From Chloranthus sessilifolius (Eukaryota; Streptophyta; Magnoliopsida; Chloranthales; Chloranthaceae): DNA of 64,000 bases. A model generated the notes under the pieces. The model was not told where the DNA came from. It did no database searches and was given only the letters and a program-made list of their open reading frames with translations. The DNA lies in the NCBI GenBank assembly GCA_021018995.1, contig CM037588.1, positions 81,379,765 to 81,443,764 of the forward strand, given 5' to 3'. The number at the start of each line of letters is the position of its first letter. Within the stretch, counting starts at the first letter, position 1. A program made the position numbers and the translations under genes. Of this stretch, positions 23,395-34,208 are shown piece after piece.

Positions 23395-24634
23395 ATGCAG
23401 GAGCTAACTCCAACCCTCGAGGAGCTATCCAATCTTTCTAGCCTGAAGCTTCATAGGGGCCTCACAAGAGTTACACAACGGTCGGGCTACTCCAAATACG
23501 TTCATCTTACTCTCGGCTTGAAGAAATTTGAGTATGAGAAAAGTCTCATTGGGGGGCCCACAAGATGTTCGCTAAAATTCCTCAAAGAACTTTTTGTGAT
23601 GAAAGTCTCCAAAAATTTCCGATTAGGAACATCTTCAATGTAAAAGCTTTTGCTCTTGGTCTAATTTCAGAAGCCCATTTACACATTGGGGGAGAGAGCA
23701 TCTCCCTGGCACTTTGAAATGTTTTGACTGAGTTGGTGGAGGGCCGATTAGTGATGCATCTCGTCCTTACTGAACTATATCGATGCCTTGATGCATTTGC
23801 TCTTGGCAAGGTGGAGGGCCTTCGGGGGTGTCCCTTACTGCTTCAGGTCTAGTTGGGTGAGCATCTTGCTATTTTAGGACTTGTGCCACACTTTTATGTT
23901 GCTCAAGGTGAGGCGGCTCGATGCTTTTCGGGCAGGTGTCACTTGCTTCCGCAGGGAGATGTGTCAGCTTTTAAGTTTTGGCTGACCGATGCTGAGCTGA
24001 TATGTAAGCTTACTTGGTTGAACCGGACCTTCTCGATAGTTTGTTCCAGAGATCATGAGGGCATCACCCTCCTAGGATTGACTGGCAGCACCTTCTACTT
24101 CCCATTCTGGGTGTTTCTTGAATTTGGCTGCTCTCAGCAGGTGCCTTGTGAGGCAAAACCCCCTCTATGTGACTTGATCTTTTCTAGGGGGTCCTCTGGG
24201 GACATAGACCAGATTGCTGCTCTTTGGGAGATGCATCAGTCGACGCTGATGTGTGATATGGAAAAGAGAGATTTGGTTCAGTCTTCTCTCGAGTATGAGG
24301 CCTGGCTATTAACTGATTGTCTAGAGTGAGCGGAGAGTGTTGACCTGGGAGGCCCCTTGCCAAAGAAAGAGACGGTACTCCGAGCCTGCATTGAGCTACT
24401 AGTGGATGAGAAGAGGGTCCTGCATGAGCTTTTAGTGCACGAAAAGGTTAGAGTAGAGATAGCAGAGTATGAGGTCCTTCGTCTGAAGGGATCCTTGAGT
24501 GTTGCTCTTGGGGCCGCTGATACTTCTCGGAAGAGGTATAAGAGCTTGCATGGTCATTGGTTGACTGTGCGGAATGTTCGGGAAGATGATTTCCATGTTG
24601 AGATTAGTGCCTTAAAGCGCGAGTTGGGCTGTTG
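23395..24634 (+). pseudogene. Antisense unit 2: unknown protein with charged helical C-terminus (fossil)
   Basis: Plus-strand blocks begin with LTPTLEELSNLSSLKLHRGL and then show VEGLRGCPLLLQV, LVPHFYVAQGEAARCF, FKFWLTDAELICKL and YFPFWVFLEFGCSQQVP. It ends with a charged, probably coiled-coil segment rich in E, K and L (24357-24634, for example KRVLHELLVHEKVRVEIAEY). The 'LTPTLEE' plus 'GC..LLQVW' pattern recalls plant proteins of unknown function often found in Tat-type elements (DUF7745 or putative gypsy-type transposon proteins). That assignment is tentative. It has several breaks and no reliable start other than the ATG at 23395. Confidence 0.4.
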
Positions 24635-25236
24635 ATTCCTTCCTGCACACATAACTTTTTGCACAGATCAGATACACAGAAAAGGGGCATAAGAAACCCC
24701 TTTTAGAGATACACACATTTTTTGGTATACATATTTTCTTTATGTTTTGTTTTTTTTCTTTTTGTCAAAGAGGAAAGACAGAAAGCTAGTCATCACACTA
24801 TATATATATTTTTTGAGATGTGGTGGATGCGGCGCATTTATTATATATATCTACATAGACTTTTTTTGTTCTTTTTGTTTTGTGTATTTTTTTGGGGTGT
24901 GGTACCTTAACCACTGGTTGAGACCTCGGGTCCTCTTTTGAGCATGATCGAACCCTCTTTCGAATGGTTGAGTCTGAGAGAGTTTCAATAGTTTTACCAC
25001 TATTGGAACGTCAATCCCTTTGGAGTGAGTCAAACCTTTCTCCTTACCTTGATTCATACGTTTGATAAAGCAGTTCAGAAGACATACTTGGTTGGGACCC
25101 TATTTGAACTAGCATGAGCGGCCCAGAAAAGGGGATCAGGGAGAGTAACCAAGAGGGCTCCTTAAACATCAATCTTCTCAATTAGTCTAAACCTTTTTTT
25201 TCCTTCTTAATTCTTTCTTATCTCCCTTGTTTTACC
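24635..25236. other. T-rich Tat 3' region
   Basis: Long T/TA runs dominate. The stretch GGTTGAGACCTCGGG and nearby CGAACCCTCTTTCGAATGG look like degenerate small repeats. No gene is seen. Confidence 0.4.
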
Positions 25237-25390
25237 CATGGCGCCCTTTCGGGTTTTCACCACGTCCATGGGTTTAGCTTTCTTACCCCAACGCCCTTTC
25301 GGGTTTTCACATGGTCCGCACAAACTCATTGTTTTTACCCGTAGCACCCTTTCAGGTTTTCACTACATCCATCTTACTTTGAGCTTGTAT
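25237..25390. repeat. 51-52 bp tandem repeat (GCCCTTTCGGGTTTTCAC)
   Basis: Three head-to-tail units start at about 25238, 25289 and 25341, each with GCCCTTTCGGGTTTTCAC or a one-base variant. Tandem repeats between pol and the 3' LTR are common in Tat/Ogre elements. Confidence 0.85.
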
Positions 25391-25971
25391 TTTTATTTTA
25401 TTTTCTCTTTTACTTCTTTCATATTTTTTTTTAAAGCCACGAGATAGACGTCGATTCCGTGATAGCCAACCAGATGGGGTTCTGGTGTCGTCTCATAACT
25501 TGGCTCGCCTTGACTTAATAGATACTATGACTGCTTGTGAACCTAAAAAGAGGGCTTTCTTCAGAGTGTAGCTTGGCCAAGGGCTAGGTTAGGATTGAAG
25601 GCGTGCTGGGCTAAAAGGGTTTCCTTGATGCGGCTTGAGTTTTTCACAACACACTTCTTCCTTAGGGGATTTTTACTATACAAGCCCCCATGATTCTTTT
25701 TTTTTCTTTGATTTAGTTCAGGCAATCTGTTTTTGAAGTTTTGCTTTTCCAATTTTTTTTTGGATGTCGATGGTAACTTTACTTCCCTTTTTTGTATATG
25801 TACATATTTTTTTTTTGGGGGAAGGGGTTCATTGAAAGAAAGGCCCCAAGCAAAGGATATTATCATTTTTAGGGATGCTTTTTGGCTATGTGCTTGGAAT
25901 GATGACTTCTTTTTGGTGTTTCTTAAACAGTCAAGTATATGTTTCACCAATACTTACCTTGTCGCGATAGA
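25391..25971. other. Spacer after Tat integrase
   Basis: The sequence is T-rich with no recognised domain on either strand. It separates the end of pol from the tandem repeat. Confidence 0.4.
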
Positions 25972-27200
25972 CTAAGAGTAGAACCGTCGGACATATCCAG
26001 CATTGATGGGCTCAGGAAGATGATCTCCATCCATAATCGCGAGGCGGATGGCGTATCCCAGTAGCACCACTCGGACGACATAAGGTCCTTCCCAGTTCGG
26101 CTTGAATTTCCCTCTCGAATTGGTGTGGAGGGATGGGAAGATCTTCTTCAACACAGTGCCTCCTATCTTTAGATCTAGACCGCGGACACGTTTATTATAA
26201 GCGTGTGTGATTCGCTCCTAGTAAACTTGAGTGTGACACAGGCTAGGAGTCTCTTCTCGTCTAGTAGATTAAATTATTCAAAGCAGGATCTCTCTCTCTC
26301 TGCTTCGGCTAAGCCTGAATCCATAAGGATTTAGAGCAAGGGTACTTCAACCTCAACCAGTACGACGGCCGTGGTTCCATACACAAGGGAGAATGGTGTT
26401 TCCCCTGTAGGCCCACAAAGCAAAAGATAGCATTTCGCTCCTATCTAGATAAGTGACGACCATCTTCTCAAGGATGCGGATGACCGTCTTATTCGCAGCT
26501 TCCACGGCTCCATTAGTTTGAGGTCGATAAGGTGAAGTGCGATGGTGCTTGATTTTGTATTGCTCATAGAAGGCTCGAATGCGCTTATTTGTAAAGTTTA
26601 TGCCATTGTCTGTAATGATATACTTGGGTACTCCAAATCGGCACACAATATTATTTTTAAGAAACTTCTCGACGTGACTGGCTGTGATGTTGGCATATGA
26701 TGCAACTTCTACCCATTTGATGAAGTATTCAATGGGGACGAGGATGAACCGATGTCCATTTGATGCTTTCGAATTAATCATTTCGACGACGTCAAGTCCC
26801 CAGGTAGCAAATGGCCAAGGAGTGGTCATGTAGTGTAGATCGATGGCAAGGGCATGTATCAGATTGGAGTGTTCCTTACACTTATAACATTTCTGGATAT
26901 GTTTGCAGCAATTTGATTCCATAGTGGTCCAAAAGTATCCCTGTTGTAGAATTTTCTTCGCAAGCATGTGATGGCTGATGTGGGCTCCTCTTACTCTCTC
27001 ATGGATCTCCTTCATATTATTGGTTGCTTCACTTTCAGTAAGGCACCTGAGCAAGATATTATTGTAGGATCGCTTGTAAAGGTATTCCCCATAAATGACG
27101 TAGCCTACCGCTAGACGTTGGATGGTTCGTTGATCCATCTTAGACGTACCCTTAGGGAAAGTTAGTGTCTCGAGGAAATTCTTAATATCTGAGATCCAAA
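25972..27200 (-). pseudogene. Integrase domain of Tat pol (fossil)
   Basis: The minus-strand reading has the zinc-binding N-terminal region (HERVRGAHISHHM ... CCKHIQKCYKC). The core follows with GLDVVEMINS, YIITDNGINF and NGAVEAANKT, which carry the catalytic D, D and E. The C-terminal module near 26150-25972 reads GKFKPNWEGPYVV and NAGYVRRFY, typical of Tat integrases. Integrase inserts the element's DNA copy into the host genome. The whole is broken, but the motifs are clear. Confidence 0.85.
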
Positions 27201-27329
27201 GTGGCTCATCATCAAACCTTGTAGCTTCCTCAATCTGGAGGTAGAAGGCCGACTCATTCCTTTGCTTGATCATGATTGGCTTCATCTCAACACCATACAG
27301 GATTTCTATCATTGATGCTAGTGTTGCTA

Positions 27330-27690
27330 GTGCATCGGCAAAGCGATTCCTTATCCGGGGGACATATGAGAATGTCACGTCTTGAAAGCAAGCTATCAGA
27401 TCCTCGAGGTGCTCATGGTAAGGGATCAGTTTCTCATCTTTCATCTTCCAGTCACTGTTCATCTAGCATATGATCAACTGTGAATCGCCAAATACTTGAA
27501 GGTGAGTTATATTCAGATCGAGAGCCGTCTACAGACCAGCGACACAAGCTTCATATTCAACCATGTTGTTAGTGCAAGGGAAGTTGAGCTTGATAGAGAT
27601 GGGTACATGGGATCCTTTCGACGAAATCAGAATGGCGCCAACTCCCTGACCTTCTGCATTAGCTGCCCCATAGAAGTGCATTACCTACGA
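27330..27690 (-). pseudogene. Second (archaeal-like) RNase H of Tat pol (fossil)
   Basis: The minus strand shows TNNMVEYEACVAGL, HLQVFGDSQLI and YVPRIRNRFADALATLAS. These are the 'NN.AEY.A...GL', 'GDS.L' and 'R..N..ADALA..A' motifs of the extra RNase H acquired by the Tat lineage. It lies between the ordinary RNase H and integrase, as known for Tat/Ogre elements, and strongly supports the lineage call. It is broken. Confidence 0.8.
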
Positions 27691-27699
27691 ATCCTCGGC

Positions 27700-28200
27700 T
27701 TATTCAGTATCGTCCTCCGTCATGAATAGGATGTCCTCATCGGGGAACTCAATTCTCAAAGGTCCATAATCTGGCAAAGGATTGTCGATAAGATGTTCAG
27801 CAAGTGCCTGCCCCTTGATTGACTTTTGAGTGATGTACATGATGTCGAATTCAGATAATAAGAGCTGCCAACATGCAGTCAGCCCAGTGAGGGCCGGCTT
27901 CTCAAAAAGGTACTTCAATGGGTCCATTCGGGCCAAAAGTAGAACGACTTGAGATAGCAAGTAGTAGCGGAGCCTCTGAGTGGCCCATACAAGAGCCAAG
28001 CATGCTTTCTCTAGATGAGAATGTCGTGTTTCGTAGTCAGTAAACTTCTTGCTTAGATAGTAAACCGCCTATTCTCTTCTTCCTGTCTCGTCATGCTAAC
28101 CTAAGACACATCCCATTTAAACTTTTGTCATGAGAGGTAAATTAAGAGTGGTCTCCCCGGCTCGGGTGGTACCAAAATAGGTGGATTAAGGAGGTAGATT
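27700..28200 (-). pseudogene. Ty3-type RNase H of Tat pol (fossil)
   Basis: The minus-strand reading MALVWATQRLRYYLLSQVVL and SEFDIMYITQKSIKGQALAE matches the end of the standard gypsy RNase H and the start of the connector. It degrades RNA in the RNA/DNA hybrid. It is degenerate on its N-terminal side. Confidence 0.7.
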
Positions 28201-29260
28201 TTGATTTTATCGAATGCTGCCTGACAATCGTCGTTCCATTCAACGGGCGAGTTCTTCCTTAGTAGCTTGAAGATCGGCATGTAAATGGGCGATAGCTGTG
28301 TAATGAACTGACTGATATGTTATATTCTGCCCAAGAACCCTCTAACCTCCTCCTCAGTAGACGGTGGGGACATTTTTGTGATAGCTTTGACTTTGACTGG
28401 GTCAACCTTGATCCCTCTCCTGCTGATGATGAATCCCAACAGTTTCACAAACATAGCACCAAAAGCGCACTTCTATGGATTCAGACATAACTTGTACTTT
28501 CTCAGTCTCTCAAATAGTTTTTGGAGGTTTACCAAGTGATCGCCTCGCTCTGGTGATTTGGCTATCATATCATCAACATACACTTCAATCTCTTGGTGCA
28601 TCATGTCATGGAACAGTGTAGTCATAGCTCTCTGGTACGTTGCACCGGCATTCTTCAACCCAAATGGCATGACCCGATAGTAGAAGATTCCCCAAGGAGT
28701 GACGAACACAGTCTTCTCTCGATCTGCCTCTACCATCTTTATTTGATTATATCCGGAGAATCCATCCATAAAAGAAAGCATCCCGTGCTTAGCTATGTTA
28801 TCGACCAAGATGTCAATGTGTGGCAGTGGAAAATCGTTCTTCAGGTTCACCTTGTTCAAATTGCGGAAGTCGATACACATGCGGACCTTTCCATCCTTTT
28901 TTAGCACAGGGACGATATTGGCTAGCCACTGCGGGTACTTGGATACTATGAGAAACCCCAACTCATACTACTTGATGACCTCGTCCTTGACCTTCAACAT
29001 CCACTCGGGTCAGAGACGTCTCAGCTTTTTCTTAATCAACTTCATATCAGGGTAGAGAGGTAACTCATCCTCGACCAAATCGATGTCCAAACCAGGCATG
29101 TCCTCGTACGACCAGGCAAAAATGTCTTGATATGATCGAAGGAAGTTGATCATGCTTTTTCTTTCTTTGGGAAACAACGACGTTCCAATCTTGGTAATTC
29201 GGGGAATCTCCTCAGTCCCTAGATTAACGTCCTCAGTTTCCTCGATAATAGGGGTAGGGC
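28201..29260 (-). pseudogene. Reverse transcriptase of Tat pol (fossil)
   Basis: The minus strand carries the RT motifs in order: ANIVPVLKKDGKVRMCIDFR, NDFPLPHID, SFMDGFSGYNQIKM, FYYRVMPFGLKNAGATYQRA and VYVDDMIAKS. YVDD is the catalytic site. RT copies the element RNA into DNA. The central block is well preserved and its flanks are decayed. Confidence 0.9.
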
Positions 29261-29265
29261 CATGC

Positions 29266-29763
29266 TTAAATTTGGCAAATCATGAGGAGCTCACTGGGGA
29301 GCTCCTCAATGGGGACTTCCTCATCCAAACTTGTAACACCTACTTCTTCTTGTATTTCTATAGGAAAGGAGTCGATTTTACGTGGGACGGGTATTTTGAT
29401 TAAGGCATCTTTTTGTGGGACTTTATCTGGAATTTTAAATGATAATATTTTTGGATTTTGTTCAGGTAGTGGCCGTCGTTCCTCAAAGAGGGATAATGTG
29501 GCCAAATCTTTCTCCAGGCTAGGAAGGGTGATGTAGGGATTGGTGGGGTGAATTGGTGCTATTGGCTTGTGTTGGGTTAATCGGGTTTCCTCATTCCGGT
29601 CAATCTTCACGACCCTGACACTTATGAATGAATTCCTGATGTGAGGCCTAGGACGGGATTTTTCTTCTATGTGGATCCCCCTGGCTATTACAGCTGCCGT
29701 GGCACAGGCTTTCTCCTTAGCCTCTCTTACTTCTTCTTCCATGGGCTTGTAACCTAGCCCCAC
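29266..29763 (-). pseudogene. Protease-RT linker region of Tat (fossil)
   Basis: The minus-strand reading begins MGLGYKPMEEEVREAKEKAC, resembling the G-rich 'GLGY.P' start of the linker that follows protease in Tat polyproteins. The rest is charged and proline-rich with no catalytic motif. Its place between protease and RT supports it as polyprotein linker. Confidence 0.55.
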
Positions 29764-29842
29764 TTTTGGAGCATAGCCACCGCTACCACCATTCCGTCTC
29801 GAAGATCATGATGATCTTATGCCCAGATGCAAATTTGAGTTT

Positions 29843-30376
29843 CTAGTGCAATGTGGAAGGTATGGCTCTGACTTCGTGCAGCCACGGGCACCCCAACAAC
29901 AGATAAAATGAGGATTTAATGTCCATTACCTGAAATAATATGGAAAAGGTCATTGGCACGATTAATAGCTCAAGATCAACTTCTCCCATTATTTCTCTCC
30001 TAGTATTGTCAAAACCTCTAGCATTGATTCTCGTGGGCATCAACATGCATGGTTCTACTCTAATCTTTGTGGCAGTTCTTAATGGGCTTATATTCAATGC
30101 GGACCCATTGCCAATTAGAACCAAGGAGATTACCATGCTTTTGGACTCAACGGTTATATTCAAAGATTTCAAGTGGCTACCTCCTTCTGATAAGTCAGCA
30201 TCAAAAAATGAAATGGCATTCGGAGGCATCACTTGGCCAATTATCTGCCGGACTTCTTCTGGGCTAACTTGAAGTGACAAATGCACATTCTTTAATGCCC
30301 CCATTAATGCTTGGAAATGGAGTGGGGACATCATCAATAGATCCCGTACAGTTATATGGGCAGGCATTCTTCTCAA
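29843..30376 (-). pseudogene. Aspartic protease region of Tat (fossil)
   Basis: The minus-strand reading has TVRDLLMMSPLHFQALMGAL, then SLNITVESKSMVISLVLIGN, NISPLRTATKI, RINARGFDNTRRE, VDLELLIVPMTFSILFQVMD and LLLGCPWLHE. That order (flap region 'ARGFDN.RREV.GEV.L', then 'LLGRPWLH') is typical of Tat-lineage proteases, which cut the Gag-Pol precursor. Confidence 0.75.
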
Positions 30377-32012
30377 TTGAGTCTCTAGTAATGCTCTTGA
30401 CTCATTTTCTCGAATGGGTTCACTGTGCTATCTTTCTTCCCCTCTGGTTGGGCTTGTGCCACTACTGGTGCTTTTAGCTACTTCGATATCCTCCCAGATC
30501 GTGTGACAATCCACTACCCCTGCTCTGTGGTTGCCAGTGTTGACGTATGTTTATTCATAACTCAGTGGGACCTAGTGAGGATTATAGGTCGGTCTCGATA
30601 TCTGAAACAATATAGTTACTGGTACTGGAGGCACTTACACTGTGAGCTCAGGAGATGTGGGTAACACTTGATTTACCTTTGTGATACTTGGTTGAGTGGC
30701 CAAATTGGGCCAAATGGGGGTGATGAAGCTTGAGGGTGGTGGTACTGGGGGAAAAAGGGTAAAAGTAGGCCATTGGTAGCTCATAGGTACTGGCAGGGGA
30801 CCGGGGGTTTGATGGGTCATTAGGTAATTGACGGGGGTGGTGGAGTTTGTAGGTGGTTGAACTGGGGGTAATGGGGTGGGCGCAGGCCATTGGTAGTTTA
30901 TTGGTGGGGGAGGATTGGGGGCCTGTTGGTTCATTGGGTAACTGATGGGAGTGGTGGTGTATGGTTGATAGGCATTTATGTGCACATAATTGATGGGTGT
31001 GGGTGATGGAAACTATGCCCTGAGATCTAAGGGTTCAATTTGTGGAGTCAAGTTGGAGAAGTAATCTGACAAATTTAGGGGTTCAATTACCTCGATATTC
31101 CTTCAACATTTCTCGCCAATTGTGCTACATAGATCTCCCGATCACTGATATAATCAGACGGGTGAAACTCAAATTTCTCCTCATTTTCCTCTACCATCCC
31201 GATGGTGGATCTGGGACCTGCTCCTCTGGTAGGATGTGGGGGCAACAACACTTGATGGGTGTTTGCGTGCTAATTTACTTGAGAAGGTGTTGGTGGAATT
31301 ATTTTCCCGACGTCGATCAAATCTTAGATTGCATGTTTCAATGGGAAGCATCAATCGATCGGGTGAGCCGGACCCTGATGAAAATTGCAGTGGGTATTTG
31401 GGTCATAGTTCTTTGGGATCAGGTGCAGAGGAGGTTGCAGTTGACGGATAGTAACTAATCCCTTTTCTATTAATAAATGCAAAAGTACACTTAGTGATTG
31501 CCCTAGGGGTATAAACACTCGGTCATAGCTGGCTCTCCTCTGTTCAGGAGTCATCTGCATTCGCATTCATTGGTCCTCTCAGATCCTTTCGCGATTATGG
31601 TGGCCTTAGTCATGCTACTTGGAATTGGAACGGGGCTACATTATTATTATTGGGACGAGTGTTTGCAACATTTTGCACCTCTGCCCCTATCCTCCTATCA
31701 TTCTTCTATTCGACAAATCTCCTAACCCCACTAGGCCCCCCAGATGTATTCTTGTTCAATCGTCCTTCCCTGATGGCGTTCTCATAGTAGTGGGAGTTTC
31801 TTACCAAGTCTACAAAACTGGACTGCTGCTGGTATACAAGAAAATTTGAGATCACTGGCAGGGTATTCTTTGAGATCATTTCTATTTGCTCGTCGTCAGG
31901 TATCCTGTTTCTGACTTGAGCTGCAAGTGCTCTCCATCACCCCAAATAGTCATTGAAGGTTTCATTAGAGTACTGCTTCAATCGAGCTAGATCCAACTTG
32001 CCAAGTTAGCAG
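30377..32012 (-). pseudogene. gag region of Tat (fossil)
   Basis: From 32012 downward, the minus strand reads LARLKQYSNETFNDY, then ALAAQVRNRIPDDEQIEMIS (the usual gag C-terminal capsid stretch). A proline-rich linker (MHINAYQPYTTTPISYPMNQ, about 30985-30635) and the region VEKGL-type LIEKGLVTIRQLQPP, YDPNTHCNFHQGPAH (about 31566-31351) with a CCHC-like finger are also present. The N-terminal capsid part is not recognised upstream, where a palindrome cluster lies instead. Broken in many places. Confidence 0.75.
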
Positions 32013-32027
32013 GGCCCCTTTTTAATA

Positions 32028-32137
32028 CGGGCGCAACTAATGGTAAAAATTGGCAGATTAAAAGCTGGCGTAAGTATTAGTTGCACCAGTTATAAATCTG
32101 GGATTTTTGCACTAGCGCAACTAATACTTGCGCCAAG
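32028..32137. repeat. Palindrome cluster 3 at the leader/gag junction
   Basis: A half copy GGGCGCAACTAATGG (32029-) is followed by two fuller copies centred near 32078 and 32123, for example GCGCAACTAATACTTGCGCC. They are more diverged than clusters 1 and 2. Confidence 0.8.
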
Positions 32138-32925
32138 CAAAAATGAGGCTCCAGAACTTAAGACAGTAGGGAACAAACCCTAAAAATGGGTTGTTTTGGG
32201 TTTCTGTGGAAGCTGGTTTCGGGAACTGCTTGATATTATATGATCGATTCTCTCCTCACCGAATCCTAAAGGTTTGAGTCCGGTATAACTCGCTAGTGCG
32301 CTCCCCAAAGGTTTTAAACTTTGGAATAGGAACCCACTCGATATACCTCCAGCACAAGTGCCTTCTTAGATACTAGGTGGGCTGGGACTTTTCTTGATTA
32401 TCACCACTAGGGGCTGCCACCATACTAAGACCCGGGTGGTTGTATGTGTGCCTAAACCCAATCCTTTTAAAATCTATCCCGTGAAATAAGTTAATTAAGC
32501 TCCCTATTCTTGGTTCAATTTTAATTTTTTTTCAAAACATTCTTTTTTTGTGGAAGTTTTCTTTAGTTCAAAGGTCAAGGGTGATGATCCCGTGCCGCCA
32601 CTATGGGTCGGCATCCACTGTCGGAATATGTTTGCACAAGTAGGCCCGCCAATCGGCTAAGGCATGTAAATGACGAAAAATTAAAGAAATTAAAAGACAA
32701 TCCTCAAGTAGGCCAGCCATTCGGCTAAGGCACCTAAAATGATGAAAATATAAGAAAAAAGAAAGACAATGCACAAGTAAGCCCATCGATTGGCTAAGGC
32801 ATGTAAATGGCGGAAAAGTAGGGGTGAGAAAATAACAAAAATAATAATAAAAAAATAGTAAAAAAGGTTAGTAAAATGAAAAGAAATGGCCAAATTTCAA
32901 GGAGAAGCTCTAAAAGCAATCTCGA
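32138..32925 (-). other. Tat leader with short tandem repeat
   Basis: This is the non-coding leader between primer site and gag. Three copies of a segment containing GCCTTAGCCGATTGG and GGCCTACTTG lie near 32640-32680, 32700-32740 and 32775-32815. Confidence 0.6.
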
Positions 32926-32937
32926 GCAGAGTCGCCA
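32926..32937 (-). other. Primer-binding site of the Tat element (Arg-tRNA type)
   Basis: The minus strand reads TGGCGACTCTGC two bases inside the 5' LTR. This matches the TGGCGACTCTGCTGGGG-type site known from Tat-lineage elements. Confidence 0.8.
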
Positions 32938-33665
32938 TCTGTGCAACCGTGAGATTTGTCATGATCCTGTCGAGGTGATGCGCTCGCAAACAAAAAATAT
33001 AGAGTAGCCACCTGGAGCTTTTGGTATCTCGAGAAACCTAGTTCATTTTTATGAGCACCGAAGTGCTAAAAATATGACTCTGAATTCAGTCCACACCAAA
33101 GGCTCTTGGGTAGGGGTTTTGGTTATCGATTGAGAAGGTGTTAGGCACACGATCAACCCGCTTAATGCGGTCTCTATTAATGGCCAAAACAAAAATAAAA
33201 TTAAAAAAAATAAATAAAATGGCTTCCTCTTGCCCAAATAGGTCTTAAATCCTATTTATGCCCCTTCGTTCCTACCGAAAATTCGGTGGTGTAACGGCAC
33301 AAATGGGAGGATGGGAAGAGCTAAAGAAGAGATAGGAGAAGAAACGCGAGAGCCAGAGTCCTCGGGACCTTGTAGCACTGTAGGAGAGCCTTGCATGGCT
33401 TGCTTTTGATGAGCTCTTGAAGGCTTTGTATGGTATAGAATAGGATTCTAATTCCAAGGCTTAAAGCTAAGAGGTAGGGTGAGGGGTCTAGGGGGAGCAC
33501 ATACCTAGACTAAGGGTTTTGGAGGCAAGAGTAAACTTGAAATGAGGTTGGGAGATTCTAGAATTTATGTAAAAATGATGCACAAAAGGGAGGAAGAACT
33601 TCTCACTTTGAGCTCTTTCTCTCTTAAGCAAATTTCTCAGCCTTTAATCTAAGGGGAGGAAGGCT

Positions 33666-33676
33666 CTATTTATAGG
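33666..33676 (-). promoter_or_regulatory. TATA box of the Tat LTR
   Basis: The minus strand reads CCTATAAATAG, followed by AGCCTTCCTCCCC. It lies about 290 bp downstream of the nearest palindrome and is a plausible start of element transcription. Confidence 0.6.
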
Positions 33677-33954
33677 AAATGGGTGGGTTAGGAGACCACT
33701 TAAGTGCTAATTGGGGTTAGCAATTAAGTAATCTAACATCTAAGGATTCCTAGGGTTTTTGGAGCCTTGAAAGATGTAAGAAGGTCCTCCAAAGGTAGAT
33801 GATAGAGAGGGGCCTTAAGCCACTTAATGGGTTGCAAATAGGATGCAAAGGGTGTAACAGAACTAACAAAATACACCCCAAAGTCCTAGGTGGTCAACAA
33901 GTCAAACCCCAGACACAAAATTTGGGGCAAAACTAGAGGCCACTGTTCATAACC

Positions 33955-34208
33955 CTAGTGTAACTATTAGTTGCGCCAGACATATTCCCAGTAAAATAGT
34001 GGAACATAGTAGCCTGAAAGTTGGCTTCCCGAGGTGGGGTCAACTTTAACTCTCGCGAAACTAATAGTTGCGCCAGGCTTAAATCCAGGGAAAAGTGGCT
34101 TGGCGCAACAAATAGTTGAGTTAGGCTTAAATATAGTTGGTGCAACTATTAGTTGCGCCAAGCCATTTCTAAGGAGAAATGGCCTGGCACAACTATTAAT
34201 TACGCCAA
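33955..34208. repeat. Palindrome cluster 4 in the Tat LTR U3 (five copies)
   Basis: Copies are centred near 33967, 34065, 34112, 34150 and 34195, each a variant of GGCGCAACTA plus TAGTTGCGCC. They sit upstream of the LTR TATA box and match the clusters flanking the antisense units. Confidence 0.9.

Noticed and set aside
22052-23413. Long minus-strand frames opposite the antisense units
   Set aside because: The plus strand has motif-bearing blocks and splice-like borders, while the minus frames have no recognisable motif.
24722-24941. Hydrophobic frames resembling membrane segments
   Set aside because: They derive from T-rich sequence (Phe/Leu codons by composition) in the Tat 3' region.
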